From: Gracilibacillus timonensis
GTDB lineage: Bacteria; Bacillota; Bacilli; Bacillales; Amphibacillaceae
Length of the DNA: 64,000 nt
Direction of reading: 5' to 3'
NCBI RefSeq assembly: GCF_900086715.1
Contig: NZ_FLKH01000009.1
Location: 276,239 to 340,238, forward strand
In this document: piece after piece, positions 56,156-64,000 of the stretch
Position numbering within the stretch: the stretch's first letter is position 1
Layout of the letters: every line of letters starts with the position of its first letter
The notes under the pieces: generated by a model
What the model saw: the letters and a program-made list of their open reading frames with translations, nothing else
The model's database searches: none
Told to the model about the DNA's origin: nothing
Program-made: the position numbers and the translations under genes

Positions 56156-56947
56156 CTACTTTGTAATACCGAGTTGTTTTAAACCATTATAAATACCTGA
56201 GTCTTCAACTGAGGTTGTTTGTCGGTTAGCAAAGGGTTGTAATTCCTTATCGGCATTCCCCATGGCAAAACCTTCTCCAACAAAAGCAAGCATATCCTTG
56301 TCATTCATCCCATCCCCAAAGGCAATCGCTGTTTCAGACGGTAAATTTAAATGGGCCAGCACTTTTTTGACGGCTTCTCCTTTATTGACACTTTCCCGGA
56401 TAACGTCATAGCCGTTTTGAATTGCTGCCACATTAATTTTGGAAAAATAGATGTCATGACCTGCAAGCTGATACTTATGAAGCTCTTCTGGTCTTAGGTT
56501 CACAATGGTTATACCAAGAATTTCTTCTCGGAAGCTTTTGTGATAGCTCTTATAATTATAGAGCCCGAAATAGTCGATAAACTCTTTCATATAGGGTTTT
56601 GTATCATTGGTTAGCAGGTTCAACTGGCTGGTGTAGAAAACTAACTCATCATCGTTTTCTTGGGCCACTTGTAGATAGAAATCAATAACCTCAGGTGAAA
56701 TAGGTTCATCTACTACTGTAAAACCCTCATAGATAGCCAGTGCCCCATTATAGCCTACAAAAGAATGAACGTTTAATTCCTTTGCGATATCCTGAATTTC
56801 ATGAATCGGTCTTCCCGTTGCAAGAAAGACCTCAACCCCATTAGCTTGTGCCTGTTTTATAGCCTCTTTAGTAGATGGCTGGATGGTATGATCACTGCGT
56901 AGTGTGGTACCATCAATATCTAAAAACAGTGTTTGATACTTTTCCAT
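56156..56947 (-). CDS. Cof-type HAD-superfamily phosphatase
   Basis: Predicted cytoplasmic phosphatase of 263 residues. Nucleophile motif LFLDIDGTTLRSDHT, motif II FLATGRPIHEI, and acidic motif AIAFGDGMNDKDMLAFVGEG are intact. The start is ATG 56947 (MEKYQTLFLDID) with GGAG 10 bases upstream. It follows lipA by 24 bp on the same strand and may be part of a lipM-lipA transcript. A link to lipoate metabolism is not supported by its motifs. Confidence 0.9.
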   Translation of the reverse strand: MEKYQTLFLDIDGTTLRSDHTIQPSTKEAIKQAQANGVEVFLATGRPIHEIQDIAKELNVHSFVGYNGALAIYEGFTVVDEPISPEVIDFYLQVAQENDDELVFYTSQLNLLTNDTKPYMKEFIDYFGLYNYKSYHKSFREEILGITIVNLRPEELHKYQLAGHDIYFSKINVAAIQNGYDVIRESVNKGEAVKKVLAHLNLPSETAIAFGDGMNDKDMLAFVGEGFAMGNADKELQPFANRQTTSVEDSGIYNGLKQLGITK

Positions 56948-56971
56948 GTTGATTTGTCTCCTTTTCCACAC

Positions 56972-57919
56972 CTAAAACGTCAGGTTATCTAATTCTTTTC
57001 CACTTGTTTCTTCATATCCTTTCATGTATTTAATCCGGCGTTGGGCAGCGGTTTGATTCACTTGCTCATCGGCATGATAAGAAGAACGTACAAGTGGTCC
57101 AGCTTCACAATGTGTAAACCCTTTGGATAAGGCGATTTGTTTGAGCTCTTGAAACTCATCAGGATGATAATAACGTTCTACTTTCAAATGTTTTTTTGTT
57201 GGTTGCAAGTATTGGCCGATGGTCATAATATCAACATTGTTAGCCCTAAGGTCATCCATTGCTTCGATGATTTCTTCCTTCGTTTCTCCAAGTCCAACCA
57301 TAATACTGGATTTGGTTGGCGTATTAGGGGCAATCTCTTTGACTCGTCTCAATAGTTCAAGAGAGCGGTCATACATGGCAATCGCCCGAACTTTTTTGGT
57401 TAATCTTCTGACGGTCTCAATATTATGATTGAAGATATCTGGCTCACTGTCCATTAAGGTATGTAAGCTTTCGTAATCTCCTTTCATATCAGAAGGGAGG
57501 ATTTCGATGGTACAGCTGGGCACATTTTTATGGATTTGACGTACTGTTTCCGCAAACACAGCCGCTCCGCCATCTTTTAAGTCATCACGAGCAACGGCGG
57601 TTACAACCACATGCTTTAGCCCCATAATTTCAACGGACTCCGCCACACGTTTTGGCTCGCCCCAATCTAACTCATTCGGAAGACCTGTCTTCACGGCACA
57701 AAAACGACAACCTCTCGTGCAGGTGTCTCCTAAAATCATAAAGGTAGCGGTCTGTCGCTCACTCCAGCATTCGTGAATATTAGGGCATTTAGCCTCTTCA
57801 CAAACCGTATTTAGTCGTTTGTCACGCATAAGGTGTTTTAATCGATTATAGGATTTGTTGGTATTGATTTTGATTTTTAACCATTCCGGTTTACGTAGGT
57901 GTTCTTCTTGTTTTGCCAT
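56972..57919 (-). CDS. lipA: lipoyl synthase
   Basis: Radical SAM enzyme of 315 residues that inserts two sulfur atoms into protein-bound octanoyl groups. The auxiliary Fe-S cluster motif is [13 protein letters not shown] (about 40-52) and the radical SAM cluster motif is CTRGCRFC (about 67-74). The C-terminal RSSYHADEQ contains the conserved Ser ligand. It lies 14 bp after lipM, so octanoyl transfer and sulfur insertion are co-expressed. Confidence 0.96.
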   Translation of the reverse strand: MAKQEEHLRKPEWLKIKINTNKSYNRLKHLMRDKRLNTVCEEAKCPNIHECWSERQTATFMILGDTCTRGCRFCAVKTGLPNELDWGEPKRVAESVEIMGLKHVVVTAVARDDLKDGGAAVFAETVRQIHKNVPSCTIEILPSDMKGDYESLHTLMDSEPDIFNHNIETVRRLTKKVRAIAMYDRSLELLRRVKEIAPNTPTKSSIMVGLGETKEEIIEAMDDLRANNVDIMTIGQYLQPTKKHLKVERYYHPDEFQELKQIALSKGFTHCEAGPLVRSSYHADEQVNQTAAQRRIKYMKGYEETSGKELDNLTF

Positions 57920-57933
57920 CTGATCATCGACTC

Positions 57934-58752
57934 CTATCTAGAAAGATTCCATTCATCTTTTAAATATTTGTTTTTCATTAACGCATGGATTTCTTGCTCT
58001 TGTTCCGTGGATAAGTGAAAGGCTTCCAATTGAATGTCCAATCCTTGTTCAAAACCTTCTTTAAACGCTTGTTTAGCTTCCTGTAGACTGACTGCTCTTT
58101 CGGCAGCTTTGTCGATAGAGATTGCCTTATCATTAAAGGCATTACGTGCTCGTTGTTTTACTCGCTCATTCCGGTAGACGAAGAGATCATACAATCGATC
58201 ATTATCGACAGACAAAGGGATGGAACCGTGTTGAAGGATGACCCCTTGTTTTCTGGTTTGGGCACTTCCGGCGGCTTTCTTTTGATCCACTACAAGCTCA
58301 TACCAAGAAGGTTCTTCAAAACAAACAGCAGATTGCGTAGTGCTTCGTTGATTATCAGGTATAGCAAACTCGGCTTGAATCCCCAAATTTTGAAACCCAG
58401 CAAGCAGCCCTCTGGATAAGATCAAGTAAGCTTCTTTAACCGATTTTGGCATCTTGGGGTGCTGCTCTGATACAATCACGCTATAGGTTAGTTCCTGATC
58501 GTGCAGGACTGCACGTCCACCAGTTAACCTTCTAACTACCGGAATACCATTTCTTTTGGCGGCATCTAAATCTATTTTATTTTTCGTTTTTTGGAAATAA
58601 CCAATGGAAAGTCCAGCAGGTAACCATTCATAAAAACGAAGAACTGGGGGGATTTTCCCCTCACTGTGCCACTGGAGCAAGCATTCATCCACTGCCATGT
58701 TATAAGCTGGTGTTTGTTTACTACTATCTAAAAAGAACCAAGTTTCTTTCAT
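57934..58752 (-). CDS. lipM: octanoyl-[GcvH]:protein N-octanoyltransferase LipM
   Basis: Transfers octanoyl from acyl carrier protein to GcvH, the first step of lipoate assembly in Bacilli. The 272-residue BPL/LplA-fold protein closely resembles Lip[70 protein letters not shown] with the active Cys, and [18 protein letters not shown]. It is distinguished from LplA ligase by size and the Cys region. It heads the lipM-lipA-HAD gene run; a promoter lies at 58824-58852. Confidence 0.92.
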   Translation of the reverse strand: MKETWFFLDSSKQTPAYNMAVDECLLQWHSEGKIPPVLRFYEWLPAGLSIGYFQKTKNKIDLDAAKRNGIPVVRRLTGGRAVLHDQELTYSVIVSEQHPKMPKSVKEAYLILSRGLLAGFQNLGIQAEFAIPDNQRSTTQSAVCFEEPSWYELVVDQKKAAGSAQTRKQGVILQHGSIPLSVDNDRLYDLFVYRNERVKQRARNAFNDKAISIDKAAERAVSLQEAKQAFKEGFEQGLDIQLEAFHLSTEQEQEIHALMKNKYLKDEWNLSR

Positions 58753-58823
58753 AACATTATGCGTTTCTCCACTGAAGAGAAGCGAACCTCCTTTAACTGT
58801 ACTAATTGTTTATATTACTACTT

Positions 58824-58852
58824 ATGGTACAGCTTGCCTTATATTATGTCAA
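58824..58852 (-). promoter_or_regulatory. promoter of lipM operon
   Basis: Minus strand: TTGACA (58852-58847), 17-bp spacer, TACCAT (58829-58824). Confidence 0.6.
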
Positions 58853-58930
58853 AGAATTAATGTGAAGGAAAGGCTTGCAACTTGTGATATAGTAGAAAGT
58901 GTTACTGACTAATTGAGGAGACATACATAA

Positions 58931-59842
58931 ATGAGTGGATTTAACGAACAATTTCTTATTTCGATTACGATTGTGATGATCGGTTATGTATTAAAAAGAG
59001 TTCAGCTTGTAAAGGAAAAGGATGGGGAAGGCATTGCTAGGGTTATTTTCAATCTAACGTTACCATGCTTGATTATCGTAACGTTCAACGATGTGACATT
59101 CGCACCCTCTTTATTTTATTTAGTTGTTATTGCCTTTGTTTACGGTTTGATATGCGCAGGATTAGCTCTTTTTGTGTTTCGTAAACATTCTCGGGAGGTG
59201 AAAGGAACCTTTGGAATGATGGTACCAGGCTTAAATATTGGTCTGTTTGCGTATCCATTAGTGGAAGGCCTCTTTGGATTGGAAGGCCTCAAATATTTTG
59301 GCATGCTAGATGTTGGGAATGCTTTCATTGTTTTTGGATTAACTTATATTATTGCAGGGTATTTTGCCAGTGGATCAGGTACATTGGAAATGCGCTCGAT
59401 TGCCGTGAAATTATCGAAGTCTGTGCCATTAATGACGTATTTCCTTGTATGCCTCATTAATTTATTTGGCTTATCCTTACCATCGACGTTCATTGATATT
59501 ACAAACGTTATCTCTGTAGCGAATATGCCGCTTTCCTTATTATTATTGGGGTTGTATTTGAACTTCTCCTTTGCTAAAGGTTATGGAAAAATGTTAGTTG
59601 CTTTCCTAGCCACCAAGTATGGATTAGGATTGATAATGGGAACGGCATGTTACCTTCTGCTGCCAGTGGACGAAATGTTTAAATTTACTTTACTAATTGG
59701 TTTTATTTTGCCAACTCCAGCTTCTGTATTACCGTATTCCATTATGTTCGGCTATAATCAGCGGCTGGTGGGAACTGCTTCAAACTTAACCATGATCGTG
59801 AGCTTTGTATTAATTTGGGTCATCGTTAATGTGGTTATGTGA
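58931..59842 (+). CDS. AEC-family (auxin efflux carrier-like) transporter
   Basis: Membrane protein of 303 residues with about ten helices. VIFNLTLPCLIIVTFNDV near residue 40 and MMVPGLNIGLFAYPLVEGLFG near residue 95 follow the AEC pattern. The C-terminal half repeats it (PTPASVLPYSIMFG). Bacterial members move malate, malonate or amino-acid-like anions; substrate unknown. GAGGAG lies before the ATG. Not obviously co-transcribed with the next gene (98-bp gap), though both are transporters on one strand. Confidence 0.88.
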   Translation: MSGFNEQFLISITIVMIGYVLKRVQLVKEKDGEGIARVIFNLTLPCLIIVTFNDVTFAPSLFYLVVIAFVYGLICAGLALFVFRKHSREVKGTFGMMVPGLNIGLFAYPLVEGLFGLEGLKYFGMLDVGNAFIVFGLTYIIAGYFASGSGTLEMRSIAVKLSKSVPLMTYFLVCLINLFGLSLPSTFIDITNVISVANMPLSLLLLGLYLNFSFAKGYGKMLVAFLATKYGLGLIMGTACYLLLPVDEMFKFTLLIGFILPTPASVLPYSIMFGYNQRLVGTASNLTMIVSFVLIWVIVNVVM

Positions 59843-59940
59843 AACACCTGTTAACAGTTTAAGCTATCTCCACCATAAAGGCAGGGAAATTTACGAGTAC
59901 TTAATGATGTGGAAAAGCGTTTTAAAAAGGGAGTGATAGT

Positions 59941-60687
59941 GTGTTTGACTTAAGTATGTGGGAATGGATCGTGGTTATTTTTGCAGGATTGCTTATTGGC
60001 TTTTCTAAGGCAGGAGTAGCAAGCATGGGGATTTTAGTAGTCACCATTTTTATGTTGCTTTTTCCAGCGAGAGAATCAATCGGTATTTTACTTCCGTTAT
60101 TAATGGTTGGAGATTTATTTGCTGTAATCTTTTATCGAAGAAATGTAGTTTGGCGCTACTTATTATCCTTGCTTCCTTGGGTATTACTCGGTATTTTACT
60201 TGGTTATTTGGTATTAAATGTGGTGACAAGTGAACAGTTAAAGCCGATGATTGGAATACTAGTGCTTGGATTAATTATTTTACATATGGGTCAGAAAAAA
60301 TGGGGAGAGCGTTTTGTTGAAATGCTGCCGGAATCCAAAATCTTCACTTACAGTATGGGTATATTAGCTGGTTTTACCACGATGATCGGCAATGCAGCTG
60401 GGGGAGTAATGACCATTTATTTACTAGTGAAAGGTCTGCCAAAAAAAGAATTTGTTGGTACCGGGGCATGGTTTTTCTTATCGGTTAATATTATAAAATT
60501 TCCTTTTTATATGTCACTTGGCATTATTACAACGGAATCACTAAGCTTTAATGCTCTATTAATTCCCGTTATCTTGATTGGTGCGCTAATAGGTGTGAAA
60601 ATAATTCAAATCATGCCTCAAAAGGTATTTCAGACATTGGTGTTGTTGTTTGCAGCTATTGGGGCGATTCGGTTATTGTTTGGATGA
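59941..60687 (+). CDS. TauE/SafE-family (TSUP) anion exporter
   Basis: Membrane protein of 248 residues with seven to eight helices. FAGLLIGFSKAGVASMGILVV (residues 14-34) and its internal echo AGFTTMIGNAAGGVMTIYLLVKG (about 138-160) are the paired TSUP motifs. Members export sulfite, sulfonates or similar sulfur compounds, which would fit the sulfur genes downstream, but this is inferred. Start is GTG 59941 with GGGAGTG upstream. Confidence 0.88.
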   Translation: MFDLSMWEWIVVIFAGLLIGFSKAGVASMGILVVTIFMLLFPARESIGILLPLLMVGDLFAVIFYRRNVVWRYLLSLLPWVLLGILLGYLVLNVVTSEQLKPMIGILVLGLIILHMGQKKWGERFVEMLPESKIFTYSMGILAGFTTMIGNAAGGVMTIYLLVKGLPKKEFVGTGAWFFLSVNIIKFPFYMSLGIITTESLSFNALLIPVILIGALIGVKIIQIMPQKVFQTLVLLFAAIGAIRLLFG

Positions 60688-60721
60688 GGCACTTTCATAT
60701 GCAAAACGAATGTATTTGATA

Positions 60722-60770
60722 GAAATCGGCAGAGGCAGGTTTATGTTGCTTCTGCCGATTTCATTTCTTT
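60722..60770 (+). terminator. terminator after TSUP gene
   Basis: GAAATCGGCAGA (60722-60733) and TCTGCCGATTTC (60751-60762), perfect 12-bp stem followed by ATTTCTTT. Confidence 0.85.
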
Positions 60771-60812
60771 CATAAATACTTCGGTTATGCACTTCACTGA
60801 AGAAGCGTTTAT

Positions 60813-61898
60813 TTAATTCTCTCTCAGTGCCTGCTGAATATCTTCTTTCAAATCTTCCACATGCTCAATACCAACGGAAAAACGAAGTAATTTGTTACAA
60901 ATCCCACGTTTTTGTAATTCTTCTTGCGGAATATCGGCATGTGTTTGTGTCGTAGGATAAGTAATAAAGCTTTCTACACCACCCAAACTTTCTGCAAAAG
61001 AGATAATCTTTAGTTTTTCTAAAAATGAAGCAACCAGCTTATTATCAACTACACGAAAACTAATCATAGCACCTTTTCCTGGATAAAGGACTTCTTCAAC
61101 TTGTGGTTCTTTGTTTAAAAATGTCACCAGTTCTTGTGCGTTAGCTTGTTGTTGCTCTAGGCGCAGCGGCAATGTCTTCATGCCTCGGATCAACAGCATA
61201 CAGTCTAAAGGTGACAGTACAGCACCAATGGCATTATGTAAATAGGTAAGTCGCTCTGCTAAGGACTCCTCTTTGACAGCAACGAGTCCTGCTAAGACAT
61301 CATTGTGTCCACCCAGATATTTAGACGCAGAGTGAATAACAATATCGGCACCCAACAATAGTGGCTGTTGAAGGTAAGGGGTATAGAAGGTATTATCTAC
61401 AATAAAAAGCAGATGATGTTTTTGGGCAATAGCAGCCACTTCTTCTATATCAATTTCCATCAATAACGGATTGGTAGGTGTTTCAATGAATAGTGCCTTG
61501 GTGTGACTGGTGATTTTTTGTTCTATATCATTGGGATCGGTATAGACTGGCTTTATCTCATATGCCTTTTGTAAATGCTCAAACAAACGATAACTGCCAC
61601 CATAGATGTCTTCTGTAACGATAATTTCATCCTGCTGTTTGAATAACGAAAAAATCAATTGAATAGCTGCCATTCCAGAGGCACAGGCAAATCCCCTTAC
61701 GCCACCTTCCAGCGTGGCAATCGCTTCTTCAACGATTTCCCTGGTAGGATTAGCAGTTCGGGTATAGTCATATCCCGTTGATTGACCAAGGGTTGGGTGT
61801 TGATAAGCTGTCGATAGGTATATTGGAGGTTCTACCGCTCCTGTTCGTACGTCCTTGCGATTGCCGATTTGAGCAAGCAATGTTTTCATTCTGTTCAT
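60813..61898 (-). CDS. metI: cystathionine gamma-synthase / O-acetylhomoserine sulfhydrylase
   Basis: PLP enzyme of 361 residues in methionine synthesis that joins cysteine or sulfide to an activated homoserine. The fold-type I motifs are YDYTRTANPTREIVEEAIATLEGG, GFACASGMAAIQ, IFIETPTNP-like ALFIETPTNPLLMEID, and HSASKYLGGHNDV with the PLP Lys. The SAM riboswitch in its leader fits metI of Bacillus. No metC follows within the window on that strand, so a separate lyase would be needed for the cystathionine route. Confidence 0.92.
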   Translation of the reverse strand: MNRMKTLLAQIGNRKDVRTGAVEPPIYLSTAYQHPTLGQSTGYDYTRTANPTREIVEEAIATLEGGVRGFACASGMAAIQLIFSLFKQQDEIIVTEDIYGGSYRLFEHLQKAYEIKPVYTDPNDIEQKITSHTKALFIETPTNPLLMEIDIEEVAAIAQKHHLLFIVDNTFYTPYLQQPLLLGADIVIHSASKYLGGHNDVLAGLVAVKEESLAERLTYLHNAIGAVLSPLDCMLLIRGMKTLPLRLEQQQANAQELVTFLNKEPQVEEVLYPGKGAMISFRVVDNKLVASFLEKLKIISFAESLGGVESFITYPTTQTHADIPQEELQKRGICNKLLRFSVGIEHVEDLKEDIQQALREN

Positions 61899-61920
61899 TG
61901 GTTTTCATCCTTTCGCTGTA

Positions 61921-61959
61921 AAAATCAAAAAGAAGTCTTCGATAAGCAGAAGACTTCTT
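61921..61959 (-). terminator. SAM riboswitch terminator of metI
   Basis: AAGAAGTCTTC (61930-61940) and GAAGACTTCTT (61949-61959), perfect 11-bp stem; minus strand continues TTTTTGATTTTT. Confidence 0.9.
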
Positions 61960-61975
61960 GTGTACTAAGATAGTA

Positions 61976-62080
61976 TTCTCTCATCTGTCGGTAGTTAGCC
62001 GCCTGGAATTAGCACCATACATCTTTATGCTGGTTGCTGAGGTGTCATCGGGCCAGTCCCTCTACCTCTCTTGATAAGAT
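61976..62080 (-). ncRNA. SAM-I riboswitch (S box) of metI
   Basis: On the minus strand the S-box elements appear in order: CTTATCAAGAGAGGTAGAGG, GACTGGCCCGATGA, CAGCAACC, GGTGCTAATTCC, then CAGATGAGAG. It ends at the terminator before metI, so high SAM should stop transcription. Confidence 0.95.
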
Positions 62081-62107
62081 TATTATTTATAGGATTTTCA
62101 TACACGC

Positions 62108-62136
62108 ATCATATCCTATAATGAGGAAGATTACAA
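62108..62136 (-). promoter_or_regulatory. promoter of metI
   Basis: Minus strand: TTGTAA (62136-62131), 17-bp spacer, TATGAT (62113-62108). Confidence 0.65.
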
Positions 62137-62167
62137 GCCTATTTTATAAAATTTTTTGGTTATCCTA

Positions 62168-62196
62168 TTGACAGAAGACGTAGAATCCTTTATATT
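62168..62196 (+). promoter_or_regulatory. promoter of cysP operon
   Basis: TTGACA (62168-62173), 17-bp spacer, TATATT (62191-62196), 47 bp before the second SAM riboswitch. Confidence 0.8.
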
Positions 62197-62242
62197 TAGG
62201 ATCAACTAATAACAGGAAATAAATGAAAACCTATATTGTTTT

Positions 62243-62338
62243 TCTTATCCAGAGGGGAGAAGGGAACTGGCCCATTGAATCCCCAGCAACAGGCTTTATG
62301 TACTGTGCTAAATCCAGCAAGTAATTGGCAGATAAGAG
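62243..62338 (+). ncRNA. SAM-I riboswitch (S box) of cysP operon
   Basis: TCTTATC (62243-62249) pairs with GATAAGA (62331-62337) as P1. Between them lie AGAGGGGAGAAGGG, AACTGGCCC, CCCCAGCAAC and GTGCTAAATCC, the S-box core in order. Divergent from the metI riboswitch; both sit in one 627-bp gap. Confidence 0.93.
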
Positions 62339-62346
62339 GTGTACTT

Positions 62347-62377
62347 CCTACTTAACTGAAGCCAAGTAGGATTTTTT
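62347..62377 (+). terminator. SAM riboswitch terminator of cysP operon
   Basis: CCTACTT (62347-62353) and AAGTAGG (62364-62370) followed by ATTTTTT. Confidence 0.85.
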
Positions 62378-62525
62378 CATTATGAGGTAAAACAAGCAAA
62401 CGTGTGGGAGTAATGAATAGAAATGGTAGTAAAGAGATTACTACTTCATTTTTTGATCATTAATCCAAGTTTTCTTATCGGTATAAATGAATTAAAGAAA
62501 TTGATGGACTGAAGGTTGGGATAAG

Positions 62526-63623
62526 ATGTTAACGATCATAGCAATTGTAGCGGCTTGTTTATTTGCTTTTAATATCGGTGCAAGTGGTTCTGCTGCTAGC
62601 ATGGGGATTGTCTATGGGGCAAAAGTAATTACCAAACGACAACTTGCCCTTCTGTTAGCTGGGATAGGGGCAGTAGTTGGTAGTGTATTCGGAGGACAGT
62701 ACGTGACAGGTACTCTCGGTAAAGGTATTATCCCTGAAGATATCATGACAGTGAAAGTCGCTTGTATCATTTTATTAGTATCAGGTTTCACCTTGCTGGT
62801 TACCAATTACATCGGAATTCCCTTATCAACAAGTGAAGTAACAGTGGGTGCCATTGTCGGAGTTGGCTTAAGTTTTAGACAGGTAAATGTGGACACGATT
62901 GCCATGATTGTGTCTTTCTGGGTGATTGTCCCAGTAGCGGCTTTCCTTATTCCTTACTTTCTAGAAAAGGTCAAGCGCGTCTTGTCTAAAAAGATGAATT
63001 ACCGGCCACCGGTAAAACTATTAGCCGTCATATTACTTATTACCGGGATCGTGGAGGCTATTGCAGCAGGGATGAATAACGTGGCCAACGCTTTAGCGCC
63101 ATTAGTGGGATCAAATATTGTGTCGATGGAAGCTGGATTGCCGCTTATTGCGATTGTAGTGGCCTTAGGCAGTATCTTTTTTGGTGGGAAGGTTTTAGAA
63201 ACCAACGCCAAAAAGATTACCTCGTTGACTTTGGGGAATGGAATTGTCATCTCAGGTGCTACAGGAAGCCTTGTGGTGGGGGCTTCGTTTTTAGGTATTC
63301 CTATACCAATGACTCAAATAACTACTGCTGCGATTGTAGGTATTCAGGCAAGTAAAGATAAGAAGAAGGTTTGGAAGCAAAAGATCATTCATCAGATTGC
63401 AAAGGTATGGATTACCTCGCCGATTGTATCTTTAGTCATTGCCTTTGCTCTAACGGAAATATTGGTGCAATATAGTTATAATCAGGTTATTATCCTCACC
63501 TTAGCCATTTTTGCAACGTATATTTTAGTAAGATATAGAGAAAGACCGACAAAAGTGATAAGAGAGAAAGGATGGGAACAACATGGGGAAAGTCTACTTA
63601 GTGGGAGCAGGACCAGGAGATGA
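62526..63623 (+). CDS. cysP: sulfate permease of the PiT family (CysP)
   Basis: Membrane transporter of 365 residues with about ten helices. The repeated PiT motifs are FAFNIGASGSAASMGI (residues 14-29) and IAAGMNNVANALAPLVG (about 178-194). PiT proteins usually carry phosphate, but the SAM riboswitch and downstream siroheme gene point to sulfate uptake like Bacillus subtilis CysP. Its last 41 bp overlap the next gene in another frame, which gives it an odd tail (HGESLLSGSRTRR). Here cysH is not upstream as it is in B. subtilis. Confidence 0.88.
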   Translation: MLTIIAIVAACLFAFNIGASGSAASMGIVYGAKVITKRQLALLLAGIGAVVGSVFGGQYVTGTLGKGIIPEDIMTVKVACIILLVSGFTLLVTNYIGIPLSTSEVTVGAIVGVGLSFRQVNVDTIAMIVSFWVIVPVAAFLIPYFLEKVKRVLSKKMNYRPPVKLLAVILLITGIVEAIAAGMNNVANALAPLVGSNIVSMEAGLPLIAIVVALGSIFFGGKVLETNAKKITSLTLGNGIVISGATGSLVVGASFLGIPIPMTQITTAAIVGIQASKDKKKVWKQKIIHQIAKVWITSPIVSLVIAFALTEILVQYSYNQVIILTLAIFATYILVRYRERPTKVIREKGWEQHGESLLSGSRTRR

Positions 63624-64000
63624 GGAATTAATAACCATAAAGGGATTGAGAGCTATTAAAGAGGCGGATGTCATCTTATATGATCGCTTAATTAATCCTA
63701 ATCTTTTACAACATGCCAAAGTGGAGACAGATCTCATTTTTTGCGGAAAAGAACCTAATAAGCATGGCTTGATTCAAGATCGAATCAATGAACATTTGCT
63801 ATTCCACGCTAAGCTGGGTAAGGTTGTCACTCGATTAAAAGGTGGGGATCCTTTTATTTTTGGCAGAGGTGGAGAAGAGGCCGTTGTACTTGAGGAAAAC
63901 CAGGTTGATTATGAGGTAGTACCGGGGATCACATCCGGTATCAGTGCTGCTGCCTATGCGGGGATCCCATTGACTCATCGGCATGTAAGTGGTTCCGTTA
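63583..64000 (+). CDS. sumT: uroporphyrinogen-III C-methyltransferase, 3' end outside window
   Basis: SAM-dependent enzyme that makes precorrin-2, here for the siroheme of sulfite reductase. The visible 139 residues start MGKVYLVGAGPGDEELITIKG, then EADVILYDRLINPNLL and VTRLKGGDPFIFGRGGEE, with the substrate loop VVPGITSGISAAAYAGIPLTHR. It matches the ylnD position in the cysH-cysP-...-ylnD operon of Bacillus. AAAGGATGGG lies 8 bases before the ATG. It overlaps cysP by 41 bp, an unusually long overlap. Confidence 0.93.
   Translation, partial: MGKVYLVGAGPGDEELITIKGLRAIKEADVILYDRLINPNLLQHAKVETDLIFCGKEPNKHGLIQDRINEHLLFHAKLGKVVTRLKGGDPFIFGRGGEEAVVLEENQVDYEVVPGITSGISAAAYAGIPLTHRHVSGSV

Overview
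The window looks like a chromosomal segment of a low-GC, endospore-forming member of the Bacillaceae, perhaps a salt-tolerant lineage near Gracilibacillus, Virgibacillus or Oceanobacillus. The signs are many strong AGGAGG ribosome-binding sites, sigma-A type promoters, a LipM/LipA lipoate pathway, a YkuI-like EAL protein, a small YjcZ-type spore protein, two SAM riboswitches and intergenic repeats of a type I recognise from Bacillaceae. The genus guess is inference; no rRNA or tRNA gene was seen.

Layout. 1-6.9 kb: the end of an IS66-family element that has cut off the 5' part of a beta-glucoside PTS gene, then a 6-phospho-beta-glucosidase, a BglG/LicT antiterminator whose 3' end is frameshifted by a 26-bp tandem duplication, and a second, intact PTS permease. 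6.9-13.6 kb: a HAD phosphatase, a CueP-like lipoprotein, GMP reductase, a YdhR/DsbA pair with a divergent TetR regulator, a YtkA-domain lipoprotein and wrbA behind an MhqR-like palindrome. 13.6-17.5 kb: a TPP riboswitch and a thiamine-precursor uptake operon (thiY, a thiamine-binding protein, thiX, thiZ) that ends in an overlapping TatD-type hydrolase. 17.6-20.2 kb: a CuA-like lipoprotein, its terminator, and a group II intron with class IIC traits directly behind that terminator. 20.58-27.50 kb: a complete Tn552-like transposon (6.9 kb) with matching terminal inverted repeats, carrying cadC-cadA-cadD, a serine resolvase, a DDE transposase and an ATPase.

27.5-36.2 kb: gene debris (a serine-hydrolase remnant and a catalase remnant, both apparently with internal deletions), a PadR/DUF1700/DUF4097 operon, a 3-methyladenine glycosylase, azlCD with a divergent regulator, a LysR gene opposite a frameshifted peptide-deformylase-like gene and its AhpD-like partner, and a nitronate monooxygenase. 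36.2-46.5 kb: an uncharacterised DUF6323-DUF6179 pair behind a near-consensus promoter and a leader terminator, DUF4188 with PadR, a pseudouridine synthase, a sodium/solute symporter with a small partner protein, a PC4-like protein, YkuI and a chemoreceptor. 46.5-48.8 kb: a repeat-rich region, a DsbA/FrnE protein and coding fragments. 48.8-64 kb: a SurA_N lipoprotein, a second chemoreceptor, a rhodanese, ddl-murF, yjcZ, lipM-lipA-HAD, two transporters, metI behind a SAM riboswitch, and cysP with a uroporphyrinogen methyltransferase behind a second SAM riboswitch.

Themes. Sulfur genes at the right end are under SAM control; thiamine-precursor uptake is under TPP control. Gene decay is unusually visible: one gene split by an insertion sequence, two frameshifts made by short tandem duplications, two remnants with internal deletions, and one gene cut by the cadmium transposon. 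The least explained modules are the DUF6323/DUF6179 pair and the TatD-like enzyme fused into the thiamine operon.
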